A stretch of DNA of 64,000 nucleotides from Teichococcus vastitatis (GTDB taxonomy: Bacteria > Pseudomonadota > Alphaproteobacteria > Acetobacterales > Acetobacteraceae), in NCBI RefSeq assembly GCF_003604215.1, contig NZ_QXGS01000008.1, positions 62,001 through 126,000 of the forward strand. The letters run 5' to 3'. The notes beneath the pieces were generated by a model. It saw only the letters and a program-made list of their open reading frames with translations, had not been told where the DNA came from and did not search any database. The position numbers and the translations under genes are program-made. Positions within the stretch are counted from its first letter, which is position 1. Each line of letters starts with the position of its first letter. Below, piece after piece: positions 8,500-16,663 of this stretch.

Positions 8500-9650
8500 G
8501 CGGCGTCTCCCGTGGATGAAAACTCGGTGCGGATCGCCTCGCTGTGCTCGCCCACCGCCGGCACGCGGCCGAGCACCGGCGCGGCGCCATCCGCCAGCGC
8601 CGGCGGCGCGACGATTGAGGCCGGACCGCCCGGCGTCTCGACCGGTACGCGGCGCAGCGCCGGGTGGCCGGGCAGGTCCGGCAATTCGTTGACGAAGCCG
8701 AAGGCGGTTCGCGCCTGCGTCAGGCGTTCCGCCGCTTCCGCGCGGCTCATGGCGGACAGGCTGCGGGCGACACGCGCATCCACCTCGGGGCGGTTGGCCA
8801 CGCGCGCATTGTTGCTCTCGTAGCCGGGGCGGGTGGCGAGGTCCGCCTCCCCCAGCACCACCGCGCAGAACTGCGCCCATTCACGCTCGTTCTGGATCGA
8901 CAGCAACACCAAGCTGCCATCGGCCAGCGGAAAGGCGCCATAGGGACAGATCGAGGGATGCGCGAGGCCGACGCGCTGCGGCACGCGGCCGGTGCCCTCG
9001 TAGTAGAGCAGCGGCACGTTCATCCAGTCGGCCATGCCGTCGAACAGGCTGACCTCCAGCTTGCGGCCCTGTCCGGTGATGCCGCGCGCGATCAGCGCCT
9101 CCAGCACCGCCGCATGCGCCGCCATGCCGCAGGCCACGTCGCACACCGACACGCCGACGCGTCCCGGCCCGGCCGGATGGCCGGTGATCGAGGCCAGCCC
9201 GCTCTCGGCCTGCACCAGCAGGTCATAGGCCTTCATCGCGGCGTAATCATTGTTGGCGCCGTAGCCGGACACGTCCACGGTGATCAGCCGCGGGTAGCGG
9301 AGGCGCAGCGTGTCGGAGCCGAAGCCGGCGCGTTCCGCCGCGCCAGGGGCGAGGTTCTGGATGAACACGTCGGCGCTTCGCAAGATCCGGTGCAGCAAGG
9401 CCGCGTCCTGCTCGTCCTTGATGTCGGCGACGAGGCTCTGCTTGCCGCGGTTCAGCCACACGAAGTAGCTCGACAGCCCGTGCACGGCGGCGTCGTAGCC
9501 GCGCGCGAAATCGCCTTCCGGCCGCTCGATCTTGATGACGCGGGCGCCGGCATCGGCGAGGCGGGAGGAACAGAAGGGCGCGGCCACGGCCTGTTCCAGC
9601 GCCACCACCGTCAGCCCCTCCAGCGGCCTGACCGGCTGCGCCGCGCTCAT
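8496..9650 (-). CDS. class III (CaiB/BaiF) CoA-transferase, itaconate CoA-transferase type
   Basis: A 384-residue family III CoA-transferase. The N-terminal Rossmann half has PLEGLTVVALEQAVAAPFCSSRLADAGARVIKIE and FVWLNRGKQSLVADIKD. The catalytic aspartate is expected in GVSVCDVACGM, and the C-terminal block contains GQGRKLEVSLFDGMADWM. These enzymes move CoA between carboxylates, typically from succinyl-CoA, to activate the growth substrate. In this operon the likely acceptor is itaconate, mesaconate or a similar C5 acid, which is inferred from the neighbours. The ATG at 9650 is chosen because family homology begins there; its ribosome site is weak. It follows the lyase gene by 58 bp. Confidence 0.9.
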   Translation of the reverse strand: MSAAQPVRPLEGLTVVALEQAVAAPFCSSRLADAGARVIKIERPEGDFARGYDAAVHGLSSYFVWLNRGKQSLVADIKDEQDAALLHRILRSADVFIQNLAPGAAERAGFGSDTLRLRYPRLITVDVSGYGANNDYAAMKAYDLLVQAESGLASITGHPAGPGRVGVSVCDVACGMAAHAAVLEALIARGITGQGRKLEVSLFDGMADWMNVPLLYYEGTGRVPQRVGLAHPSICPYGAFPLADGSLVLLSIQNEREWAQFCAVVLGEADLATRPGYESNNARVANRPEVDARVARSLSAMSRAEAAERLTQARTAFGFVNELPDLPGHPALRRVPVETPGGPASIVAPPALADGAAPVLGRVPAVGEHSEAIRTEFSSTGDAA

Positions 9651-9708
9651 GCGCCGGACCCCGTCGCACCCCGCATGGCGGGGTGGCGGGAGCCGTGGTG
9701 CATCTGGA

Positions 9709-10626
9709 TCATGTGGGTTCGCTTCCTGTGCTCGATCCCGCGGGATCGTCCTGCTGCCGGGACGGACCGGCCAGCGCGAGGATCTCCTCGGCGCGGCGCA
9801 CCACCGGCGCGTCCACCATCTTGCCGTCGAGGCGAAAGGCGCCCTGCCGCGCGGCGCGGGCGGCGGCATCGCCCTCCACCACGCGGCGGGCCCAGTCCAG
9901 CTCCGCCTCCGTGGGCGCGAAGCCCTCGTTCAGCACCGCGACCTGTGCCGGATGCACCGCCATGGCGCCGCGGAAGCCGAGGCGCCGCGCCTGCGCCACG
10001 GTGGCGCGGAACGCGTCCAGGTCGGTGAACTCGCCGATGCTGCCGACGAAGCCGAGCGGCAGAAGCCCGGCGGCTCGGGCGGCGCAGAGCACGGCGAGGT
10101 TCGGCCCGAGCAGCGCTTCGGGCCCCGGCACCGCGCCCAGCGCGGCGCTGAAATCCTCCGGCCCGATCGTCATCGCCAGCAGGCGCGGATGCGCCGCAGC
10201 AATGGCGGAAAGGCGCGGCAGCGCCGCCGGGCTCTCGATCTGCGCCACCAGCCGAATCGCGCCGGCGGGCAGGCCGCGCTCGGCTTCCAGCTCCTCCACC
10301 GCGTCGGCGACGGCACGCAACCAGCCGGCCGATTCCACCTTGGGCAGCACCAGCGCGGCGACGCCGGATTGCACCGCTGCCTCCAGGTCACGCGCCAGAT
10401 CGCGCAGGCCGGCATTGACCCGCACCAGCACCGCCGCGCCGCCGCGGCCGACGCGGGCAATGGTGCCGCCCAGCGCATCGCGCGCGGCCGGCTTCTCCGG
10501 CGGCGGCACGGCATCCTCCAGGTCGAGGATGATGCCATCCGCACCGCGCTCATGCGCGCGGGCGAGGAAGCGCTCGGCATGGGCGGGCACGAACAGCAGC
10601 GAACGCCAGCGGGGCCAGGAACTCAT
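9709..10626 (-). CDS. CitE-like CoA ester lyase, citramalyl-CoA lyase type
   Basis: A 305-residue HpcH/HpaI aldolase-family protein of the CitE-like branch. It shows RSLLFVPAHAERFLARA, GADGIILDLEDAVPP (metal-site region), VRVNAG, LVLPKVESAGWL, AQIESPAALPRL (metal glutamate), IGPEDFSAALG and AMAVHPAQVAVLNEGF. Such lyases split citramalyl-CoA or malyl-CoA into acetyl-CoA plus pyruvate or glyoxylate, the last step of itaconate degradation. The gene overlaps the LivF stop by 4 bp (ATGA), which ties the importer genes directly to the catabolic genes. Substrate specificity (citramalyl- against malyl-CoA) is inferred from context only. Confidence 0.9.
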   Translation of the reverse strand: MSSWPRWRSLLFVPAHAERFLARAHERGADGIILDLEDAVPPPEKPAARDALGGTIARVGRGGAAVLVRVNAGLRDLARDLEAAVQSGVAALVLPKVESAGWLRAVADAVEELEAERGLPAGAIRLVAQIESPAALPRLSAIAAAHPRLLAMTIGPEDFSAALGAVPGPEALLGPNLAVLCAARAAGLLPLGFVGSIGEFTDLDAFRATVAQARRLGFRGAMAVHPAQVAVLNEGFAPTEAELDWARRVVEGDAAARAARQGAFRLDGKMVDAPVVRRAEEILALAGPSRQQDDPAGSSTGSEPT

Positions 10627-11279
10627 GCGGCGGCGATCTCCCCGCGCTCGATCACAAAGGTCTTGTTCACCAGGGAGCGGAGCAATTCCGGACTGCTCTC
10701 GGTGATCAGGATGGCGACGTCGGGCAGGGCGCTGCGCAGCCGGCCCAGCGCTTCCGCATAGCGCTGCGCGAGCGCCGGGGCGAGGCCCTGGAACGGCTCG
10801 TCCAGCAGCACCGCGCGGGTGCCCACCATCAAGGCGCGGCCGAGCGCCACCATCTTGCCCTGGCCGCCCGACAGCCCGGCGGCGCGGCGTGGCGCGAAGT
10901 CGCGCAGCTCCGGCAGCAGCGTGTACACCGCGTCCAGCCGGCGCGCGACCTCGGCGGCGGGCAGGCCCAGCACCTGGGCCGGCAGCAGCATGTTCTCGCG
11001 CACGGTGAAGGCACCGAACAGCTTGCGCTCCTCTGGCGCGTAGCCGACGCCGAGGCGGGCACGGTGATGCGCCGGCACGGTGGTGCAGGGGCGGCCATCC
11101 AGCGCCACCTCGCCCGCGGTCGGCGCCAGCAGCCCCATCAGCGTGCGCAGCGTGGTGGTCTTGCCGGCGCCGTTGCGGCCGATCAACGCGACGCATCCGC
11201 CCGGCGGCACCGCGAGTGACACGCCGCGCAGCACCGGCGCCCCCGCGATCTCCACCGACACGCCGTCAAGCCGCAGCAT
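10623..11279 (-). CDS. ABC transporter ATPase, LivF type
   Basis: A 218-residue ATP-binding subunit. It has Walker A GRNGAGKTTT (about residues 34-43), Q-loop region APEERKLFGAFTV, signature LSGGQGKMVALGRAL and Walker B AVLLDEPFQGLAP, the layout of LivF of branched-chain amino acid-type (HAAT) importers. It couples ATP hydrolysis to transport by the LivH/LivM channel encoded upstream. Two details depart from the commonest text: the signature reads SGGQGK rather than SGGQQ, and the switch segment is TESSPE, lacking the usual switch histidine. It overlaps livG by 14 bp and the lyase gene by 4 bp. The substrate is probably a C5 dicarboxylate rather than an amino acid, inferred from context. Confidence 0.92.
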   Translation of the reverse strand: MLRLDGVSVEIAGAPVLRGVSLAVPPGGCVALIGRNGAGKTTTLRTLMGLLAPTAGEVALDGRPCTTVPAHHRARLGVGYAPEERKLFGAFTVRENMLLPAQVLGLPAAEVARRLDAVYTLLPELRDFAPRRAAGLSGGQGKMVALGRALMVGTRAVLLDEPFQGLAPALAQRYAEALGRLRSALPDVAILITESSPELLRSLVNKTFVIERGEIAAA

Positions 11280-12036
11280 GGCTGCCCTCCCTCGGTGCGA
11301 TGCCGATCACGTCGCGCAGCACGGCGGGATCGTTCAGGATCTGCTCCGGCGGGCCGAGCGCCATGATTTTGCCCTGGCCCCACACCGCGACGCGGTCGGC
11401 GAAGCGTGCCACCACGTCCATGTCATGCTCCACGAACACCGCCGTCACCCTGGATTGCCGCAGCACGCGCGCCAGGGTTTCCACCACCGCCATCTTTTCC
11501 GCCGACGCGACGCCGCTGGTGGGCTCGTCCATCAGCAGCAGGCGCGGGCGCAGCGCCACCGCCATGGCGATGTCGGCCAGCTTGCGCGCGCCCTCGTTCA
11601 GCGCATCGGCGCGGCGGCCGGCCAGCGGCAGCAGGCCGAAGCGGTCCAGCAATTCCTCGGCCTCGGCGCGGAAGCGGCGCCGCAGCAGCGGCGCCAGCGG
11701 CGACCACAACCCCTCGCGCGCGGCGATGGCCAGGGCGGCGTTCTCCAGCACCGTGTGCTCGGTGAAGAGCTGCGGCAGCTGGAAGGAGCGGGCGATGCCA
11801 GCGCGGACGATGCGGCGCGGCTTCATCCCCAGGATCGGCCGGCCGTCATAGGTGATGCTGCCGGCCTGCGGGCGCAGGTAGCCGGTGGTCATGTTGATGA
11901 AGGTGGTCTTGCCGGCGCCGTTCGGCCCGATGATGGCCAGGAACTCGCCCTCCATCACGTCGAGGTCGATGCCGTCGGCGGCCTTCAGCCCGCCGAAGGC
12001 AATGCGTAGGCCGCGCGCGGAAAGCAGCACGCTCAT
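11266..12036 (-). CDS. ABC transporter ATPase, LivG type
   Basis: A 256-residue ATPase with Walker A IGPNGAGKTTFINM (about 35-48), the LivG-typical ARSFQLPQLFTEHTVLENA, a degenerate signature LNEGARKLADIAMAVAL in place of LSGGQ, Walker B LLLMDEPTSGV, and the switch histidine in FVEHDMDVV. The loss of the canonical LSGGQ serines and glycines is notable. A related LxxGxR signature is common in LivG, but here the second glycine is also changed. It pairs with LivF on the cytoplasmic face of the importer. The start overlaps the livM stop by 4 bp (ATGA). Confidence 0.92.
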   Translation of the reverse strand: MSVLLSARGLRIAFGGLKAADGIDLDVMEGEFLAIIGPNGAGKTTFINMTTGYLRPQAGSITYDGRPILGMKPRRIVRAGIARSFQLPQLFTEHTVLENAALAIAAREGLWSPLAPLLRRRFRAEAEELLDRFGLLPLAGRRADALNEGARKLADIAMAVALRPRLLLMDEPTSGVASAEKMAVVETLARVLRQSRVTAVFVEHDMDVVARFADRVAVWGQGKIMALGPPEQILNDPAVLRDVIGIAPREGSHAAA

Positions 12037-12974
12037 GCCGCCCTCCGCCGCGCCAGCAGGGCGCGTCCCATGCCCCACAACCCGCCGGGGGCGAACAGGA
12101 TCACCAGCAGCAGCACCATGCCGAGGATCATCTGCCACGCATCCGCCACCAGCGCCGCGGCATAGACCCGCGTCAGCTCATAGGCGACGGCGCCGAGGAA
12201 CGGGCCGAACACGCTGCCGGCGCCGCCCAGGATGGCGATGAACACCAGCTCGCCCGAGGCGGTCCAGTAGGCCAGCGCCGGCGTGACGTGGCGCGAGGTC
12301 ATCGCCAGCACCGCCCCGCCCGCCCCGGCCATCAGCGCCGACAGCACATAAGCGGCCAGCAGCACGCTGCGCCCGGACGCACCCATGAATTCCAGCCGCG
12401 CCTCGCGCGTCTTGATGCCGGCCAGCGCCTGCCCCATGGGGGAGGCGAGATAGGTGCGCACCAGCGCCCCGAAGCCCAGGGCCAGCACCAGGGCCAGCAC
12501 CAGCATGGCCCAGCCCTGCGCCTCGCTGCCCAGGGTCTGGCCCGCGAAGGTGATGGGCGGCAGGCGGATGCCGTCGGTGCCGTGGGTGATGGCGTAGAAT
12601 TTCTCCAGCAGCGAATAGAACACCATCGACAAGGCCAGGTTCAGCATGCCGAAGAAGATCTCGCGGTAGCGCACCACGAACAGGCCGATCACCAGCCCGA
12701 GCAGCGCCGCGCCGATCGCCGCCAGCGGCAGCAATATCAGCGCCTCCGGAATGGTTGAGGCGCCGAATGCCACGGCATAGGCCGCGAAGGCCAGAAACAG
12801 CGCGTGGCCGAAGCTGACCTGCCCCGCGCGCAGCAGCAGCAGGATGCCGAGCACCGCCAGGCCCTTGGCCAGGGCAATGGTCAACACGAAGCGCAGCCAG
12901 GGCACCGCCCAGGCCAGCAGCAGCACCAGCGCGGCGGCGGCCAGCGCCAGCAGGATCTCAGTGGTGCGGCTCAT
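12033..12974 (-). CDS. ABC transporter permease, LivM type
   Basis: A 313-residue inner-membrane permease with about nine or ten hydrophobic segments. It contains the LivM-family blocks GLAVLGILLLLRAGQVSFGHALFLAFAAYA, THGTDGIRLP, ASPMGQALAGIKTREARLEFMGAS (cytoplasmic coupling loop that meets the ATPases) and ASGELVFIAILGGAGSVFGPFLGA. It forms half of the translocation channel with LivH. The start at 12974 overlaps the livH stop by 4 bp. An open frame continuing to 13898 is only a read-through in the shadow of livH. Confidence 0.92.
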   Translation of the reverse strand: MSRTTEILLALAAAALVLLLAWAVPWLRFVLTIALAKGLAVLGILLLLRAGQVSFGHALFLAFAAYAVAFGASTIPEALILLPLAAIGAALLGLVIGLFVVRYREIFFGMLNLALSMVFYSLLEKFYAITHGTDGIRLPPITFAGQTLGSEAQGWAMLVLALVLALGFGALVRTYLASPMGQALAGIKTREARLEFMGASGRSVLLAAYVLSALMAGAGGAVLAMTSRHVTPALAYWTASGELVFIAILGGAGSVFGPFLGAVAYELTRVYAAALVADAWQMILGMVLLLVILFAPGGLWGMGRALLARRRAA

Positions 12975-13906
12975 ATGCGGCGGGTCTCCGGCGTGCCGAA
13001 CAGGCCCTGCGGTCGCACCAGCAGCACCAGCACCATGATGATGTAGGGCACCACCACCTCCAGCTCGGGCTCGAAATACACGGCAAAGGCGCGGCCGAGG
13101 CCGATCAGCAGCGCGGTCACCGCCGCTCCCTCGACCCGGCCGAGCCCGGCGGTCGCCACCACGGCGAAGCTCAGCACAATGGTTTGCGCGCCGACGCCCG
13201 GCACCAGGGATGCGGTGGGCGAGGCCAGCGCCCCGCCCAGCGCCGCCAGGGCGGCGCCGGCGGTGAAGCACAGCAGCGTCACCTTCGCGGCGTCGATGCC
13301 CATGGCGCGCGCCGCTTCCCGGTCCTCGGTCACCGCGACGATCATGCGGCCGGCAAGCGTCCGGCGCAGGAACCACGCCAGGCCCACCAGCGTCAGCAAG
13401 GCGATGCCGGGCAGCACGAAGAGCTGATAGGCGGTGAAGGGAATGGTGTCGGCGCCGAACGGCACCTCGACATTGCCGAGCAGCCGCACCGGCGTGTCCG
13501 ACACCACCGGCTGCACGCCCCAAACCAGCTTCTGCAGATCCTCCAGCACCATGAACAGCGCGAACGTGACGAGAAGCTGCAGCACCGGCTCCTGGCCCTC
13601 GACGCGGCGCAGCAGCAGCCGCTCGATCAACGGGCCGAGCAGCACGCCGACCAGGGCCGCGGCCACCACCAGCGCCGGCAGCGACATCCAGGCCGGCAGG
13701 CCGCGCGCCGTCAGGAACAGGCCGAGCGACGCCGCCGCGTAGCCGCCGATGGCGTACAGGCTGCCATGCGCGATGTTCAGGATGCGCAGCACGCCGAACA
13801 CCAGGTTCAGCCCCACCGCCACCATGAAGATCGCCGCCGCCGAGGACAGCCCGTCCAGCGCGGCGAGGCCGAGCAGCAGGCCGTTCTGCGAAAGCCAATC
13901 CGCCAT
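12971..13906 (-). CDS. ABC transporter permease, LivH type
   Basis: A 311-residue inner-membrane permease. Family blocks are GLNLVFGVLRILNIAHGSLYAIGGY near the N-terminus, TFALFMVLEDLQKLVWG, the coupling loop TEDREAARAMGIDAAKV, and the C-terminal VPYIIMVLVLLVRPQGLFG. Eight or so membrane helices are visible. It is the other half of the importer channel. The start is 10 bp after the stop of the binding-protein gene, and it overlaps livM by 4 bp, so the whole transporter is one transcription and translation unit. Confidence 0.93.
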   Translation of the reverse strand: MADWLSQNGLLLGLAALDGLSSAAAIFMVAVGLNLVFGVLRILNIAHGSLYAIGGYAAASLGLFLTARGLPAWMSLPALVVAAALVGVLLGPLIERLLLRRVEGQEPVLQLLVTFALFMVLEDLQKLVWGVQPVVSDTPVRLLGNVEVPFGADTIPFTAYQLFVLPGIALLTLVGLAWFLRRTLAGRMIVAVTEDREAARAMGIDAAKVTLLCFTAGAALAALGGALASPTASLVPGVGAQTIVLSFAVVATAGLGRVEGAAVTALLIGLGRAFAVYFEPELEVVVPYIIMVLVLLVRPQGLFGTPETRRI

Positions 13907-13916
13907 CGCGCCGGCC

Positions 13917-15293
13917 TCAGGGCTTGAAGGCGACGGGTTGCGGCATCGCCTGCACCATCTCGGGCTTCAGCGTCTTCAGCCAATCGAGGCTCTTCTGCCC
14001 GACCGGCGCGGTGACGGTGTCCGCCGGGAACACCACCATGTCGGTCATCACCGGGAAGGGGTATTTGTCGGTGTTGACGGTGGTGCCGATCAGCTGGTCC
14101 TCCAGCCCCTGGCCATCCTCGCGGATGCGGATGCGGCCGGTGAGCGAGGGGAATTCCAGGCCGCGGAACGCCGCCGCCAGCTCGGCATCGGTGGGCCAGC
14201 CGCCGCCCTTGGCGGCCAGCGCCTTCTCGTAGGCCGCCTTCATGGCGAACACCGCCTGCGCCATGTGGTGCGTGGAATAGATCGGGTAGGCGTTGAAGCG
14301 CTTGCGGTAGTTCTCGGTGAAGCGGGCGAGCAGCGCCGGGTCGGCCGGGTTCGGGTGCAGGAACCAATGGTCGCCGCGCGCGCCGATGATGTGGCCGGCC
14401 GGCAGCGACTTGCCGACGCGCTCCAGCGAGGATTCCGCCAGCGGCAGCACGAAGGTGCTGCGCTCGAACAGCCTGCGGTCGTTGGACTGGCGGATAAAGG
14501 CGTCGAGGTCGCCGCCCCAGGTGGTGGACAGCACCACATCCGGGCGCAGCGCCAGCAGGCGGGTGATCTCGGTGGAGAAATCGGTGGCGCCGAAGCGCGG
14601 AAACAGTTCCGCCGCGACGCGCACGCCGGGCTTCAGCGTTTGCAGCCCGGTACGGAAGATATCCCACGAGTCGCGACCCCAGGCGTAATCCTGGTTCACC
14701 ACCGCGATGGAGCGGAAATCCGGCTTGGCGCGCAGCAGGTAGAGCAGCGCCGACAGCACCTCCGGCGTCGCATTCGCCTGGGGGCGGAAGGCATATTCGT
14801 ACTTGCCGTCCTCGAACACGCGCTGGGTGCCGCAATCCCACAGCAGGGTGGGACGCTTCATCTCGTCCGACAGCGGCGCGCAGGCGAGGCAATCGGCGGA
14901 GGAGATGCCGGCAAAGATCAGGTTGACGTTCTCGCTCTGCACCAGCCGGCGATATTCGCCCACGAAATGGTCGACGCCGGGGCCTTCATCCACGAAGATC
15001 GGCCGCAGCTTCACGCCGCCGATGCCGCCAGCCTCGTTCAGCTCGTCGAACAGCATCTCCGCCGCCTGGCGGCCCGGCACGCCGAAGACGCTGGCGGGGC
15101 CGGACAGGTAGGTGGCGATGCCGACCTTGATCTCGGCCGGTTTCGCAGGCTGCGCCTGCGCGGCGCGGCCGGCCAGCGCCAGGCTGCCGATGCCGGCGGC
15201 CCCCAGCAGGGCGGCGCGGCGCGTCACTGAATGAAGCTGGCTGGCATTGTCCGGCTGCGACGATGCGCGCGGCGGCACGATCTCGGCGACCAT
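13917..15293 (-). CDS. periplasmic substrate-binding protein of LivK type, Tat-like signal
   Basis: A 458-residue ABC substrate-binding protein, first gene of the leftward operon. A twin-arginine-like leader (TRRAALLGAAGIGSLALAGRAAQA, about residues 24-47) precedes the type I periplasmic-binding fold: EIKVGIATYLSGPASVFG, GGIGGVKLRPIFVDEG, VNLIFAGISSADCLACAPLSDE, VVNQDYAWGRDSWDIF and FSTEITRLLALRPDVVLST. It captures the imported substrate in the periplasm. The start at 15293 has GGGAG about nine bases upstream. The family was named for leucine binding, but many members bind carboxylates or aromatic acids. The downstream genes suggest a branched C5 dicarboxylate. Confidence 0.9.
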   Translation of the reverse strand: MVAEIVPPRASSQPDNASQLHSVTRRAALLGAAGIGSLALAGRAAQAQPAKPAEIKVGIATYLSGPASVFGVPGRQAAEMLFDELNEAGGIGGVKLRPIFVDEGPGVDHFVGEYRRLVQSENVNLIFAGISSADCLACAPLSDEMKRPTLLWDCGTQRVFEDGKYEYAFRPQANATPEVLSALLYLLRAKPDFRSIAVVNQDYAWGRDSWDIFRTGLQTLKPGVRVAAELFPRFGATDFSTEITRLLALRPDVVLSTTWGGDLDAFIRQSNDRRLFERSTFVLPLAESSLERVGKSLPAGHIIGARGDHWFLHPNPADPALLARFTENYRKRFNAYPIYSTHHMAQAVFAMKAAYEKALAAKGGGWPTDAELAAAFRGLEFPSLTGRIRIREDGQGLEDQLIGTTVNTDKYPFPVMTDMVVFPADTVTAPVGQKSLDWLKTLKPEMVQAMPQPVAFKP

Positions 15294-15381
15294 CCCCGTT
15301 TCTCCCCATGGGCGTTCTTGGCTGCCCGCGGCGTCGAGGCTGCGGGCCTGCCGAACTCTGCCCTCGACCGCCTCCGCTGTC

Positions 15382-15391
15382 CAATATATTG
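15382..15391. promoter_or_regulatory. perfect palindrome CAATATATTG, candidate LysR operator
   Basis: A 10-bp perfect inverted repeat lies in the 125-bp gap between the leftward importer/catabolic operon and the divergent LysR gene, 28 bp before the LysR start. It is a conspicuous AT-rich island in otherwise GC-rich DNA, and it contains a TATATT that could serve as a leftward -10 element. LysR-type regulators usually bind AT-rich dyads in just this position, so it is a reasonable operator candidate. Binding is inferred. Confidence 0.5.
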
Positions 15392-15418
15392 AAGCAGCCT
15401 TTGCCATAGGTTCTGGAT

Positions 15419-16312
15419 ATGGAACTGCGTCACCTCCGCTATTTCGTCGCCGTGGCGGAGGAAGCCAGCGTGACCCGCGCCGCCGCGCGTCTTGGCTTGG
15501 CGCAGCCGCCCCTGAGCCAGCAGATGCAGCAGCTGGAACGGCAGATCGGCGTGGCGCTGTTCCACCGCCTGCCCCGCGGTGTGGCCTTGACCGAGGCCGG
15601 GCAGCGCCTGCTGCGCGATGCCCGCGTGATTCTGGCGCAGCTGGAGCAGGCGGCCGACAATGCCCGCGCCGCGGCGCGCGGCGAGCTGGGCTCGATCCGC
15701 ATCGGCTTCACCTCCTCCGCCTCCTTTAATCCCTTCGTAACCCGCGTGATCCGCGACTTCCGCGCCGAGTTCCCGCAGGTGGGCGTGCAGCTGGTGGAGG
15801 AGAACACCGGCGCCTTGCTGGCCCGGTTTCGCGCCCTGCGCCTGGATGCCGCCTTTATCCGCCCCGCCGCCGGCGAAACCGAGGGGCTGGAGGAGATGCC
15901 GCTGTTCCGCGAGCCGATGCTGCTGGCGCTGCCGGTCGGTCACTGGCTGGAAGCGCGGGACGCCGTGCCGCTGGCCGAGCTCGCCGCCGAAACCTTTATC
16001 CTCTACCCGCGGCGCAACGGCAGCGCGCTGTATGACGCCATCGTCGGTGGCTGCCTGGCCGCGGGCTTCAGCCCCCGCATCGGGCAGGAAGCGCCGCAGA
16101 TGGGGTCCACCGTGACGCTGGTCGCGGCCGGGATCGGGATCTCCATCGTGCCGGCTTCCATGGCCCATCTGCACGCGCCGGGAGTGACCTATCGCCCGAT
16201 CCAGGGCGGGGCACCGCGCGCTGCGATGAGCCTGGTGCTGCAGCACGGCACCGCGCCGGCCGTGACGGCGGCCTTCCGGGAGCTGGTGCGCGGCCGGTTG
16301 CCGCCGGAATAG
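15419..16312 (+). CDS. LysR-family transcriptional regulator of the C5-dicarboxylate operon
   Basis: A 297-residue LysR-type regulator. The winged helix-turn-helix covers residues 1-60 (MELRHLRYFVAVAEEASVTRAAARLGLAQPPLSQQMQQLE). The ligand-binding domain begins near residue 90 (GSIRIGFTSSASFNPFV). It is divergent from the 12-gene operon that starts 125 bp away, the classical arrangement for a regulator that activates its neighbour in response to a pathway intermediate and represses itself. The effector is probably itaconate or a CoA derivative, inferred only. In Pseudomonas a LysR gene also flanks the itaconate genes. Confidence 0.93.
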   Translation: MELRHLRYFVAVAEEASVTRAAARLGLAQPPLSQQMQQLERQIGVALFHRLPRGVALTEAGQRLLRDARVILAQLEQAADNARAAARGELGSIRIGFTSSASFNPFVTRVIRDFRAEFPQVGVQLVEENTGALLARFRALRLDAAFIRPAAGETEGLEEMPLFREPMLLALPVGHWLEARDAVPLAELAAETFILYPRRNGSALYDAIVGGCLAAGFSPRIGQEAPQMGSTVTLVAAGIGISIVPASMAHLHAPGVTYRPIQGGAPRAAMSLVLQHGTAPAVTAAFRELVRGRLPPE

Positions 16313-16663
16313 GAGGCGCCAGCGCGGGAGCAGCGCCCCCCCCCCGGTCCACCCCGCCGATGACGACCGGTGCCGATGACGACCGGTGCCGATGACGACC
16401 GGTGCCGAGGCGGGCCGGCACGCGCCGGATGGCCGCGTGGCAGGCCCGGCCGACCTTCGGTGTGGTCCGGGAAGGGCGGCGCGGCGTCGCCGCCGGCGCG
16501 GAGTTCCCTGGCCGGCGTGGCCGCCATGCCGCTGGGGCAGGGCGCCTGCCCGGTCGTGAGGATTGGCTCCGGACCCCCAGGGGCGCTAAACGAGGGTGAA
16601 CCGGCCGCGATCTGCAATGCCATGGCCGGCACCGGCTTCCCTGCCCGCTGGAGGAACATCGCC
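16313..16663. other. 351-bp intergenic region before ilvD
   Basis: No convincing gene is seen between the LysR stop and ilvD. The region holds a run of ten cytosines (16336-16345) and three perfect 16-bp direct repeats (16358-16405), then ordinary GC-rich sequence ending in GGAGG nine bases before the ilvD ATG. Open frames crossing it lack ribosome sites and family similarity. I could not recognise a T-box-like or leader-peptide attenuator for ilvD, and no clear hairpin with a T-tract. Confidence 0.6.
16358..16405. repeat. three tandem 16-bp repeats
   Basis: The unit CGATGACGACCGGTGC occurs three times head to tail without mismatch, at 16358-16373, 16374-16389 and 16390-16405. The unit contains the dyad ACCGGT. 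It is non-coding and lies about 260 bp before ilvD. It could be a variable-number tandem repeat caused by slippage, or an iterated binding site. Confidence 0.9.

Noticed and set aside
16336-16345. Ten-cytosine tract as a phase-variation switch
   Set aside because: It lies after the LysR stop in non-coding DNA, far from the ilvD promoter region, and could also be a sequencing or assembly error.
16358-16405. Possible CRISPR array
   Set aside because: The three 16-bp units abut directly without spacers, and no cas genes are present.
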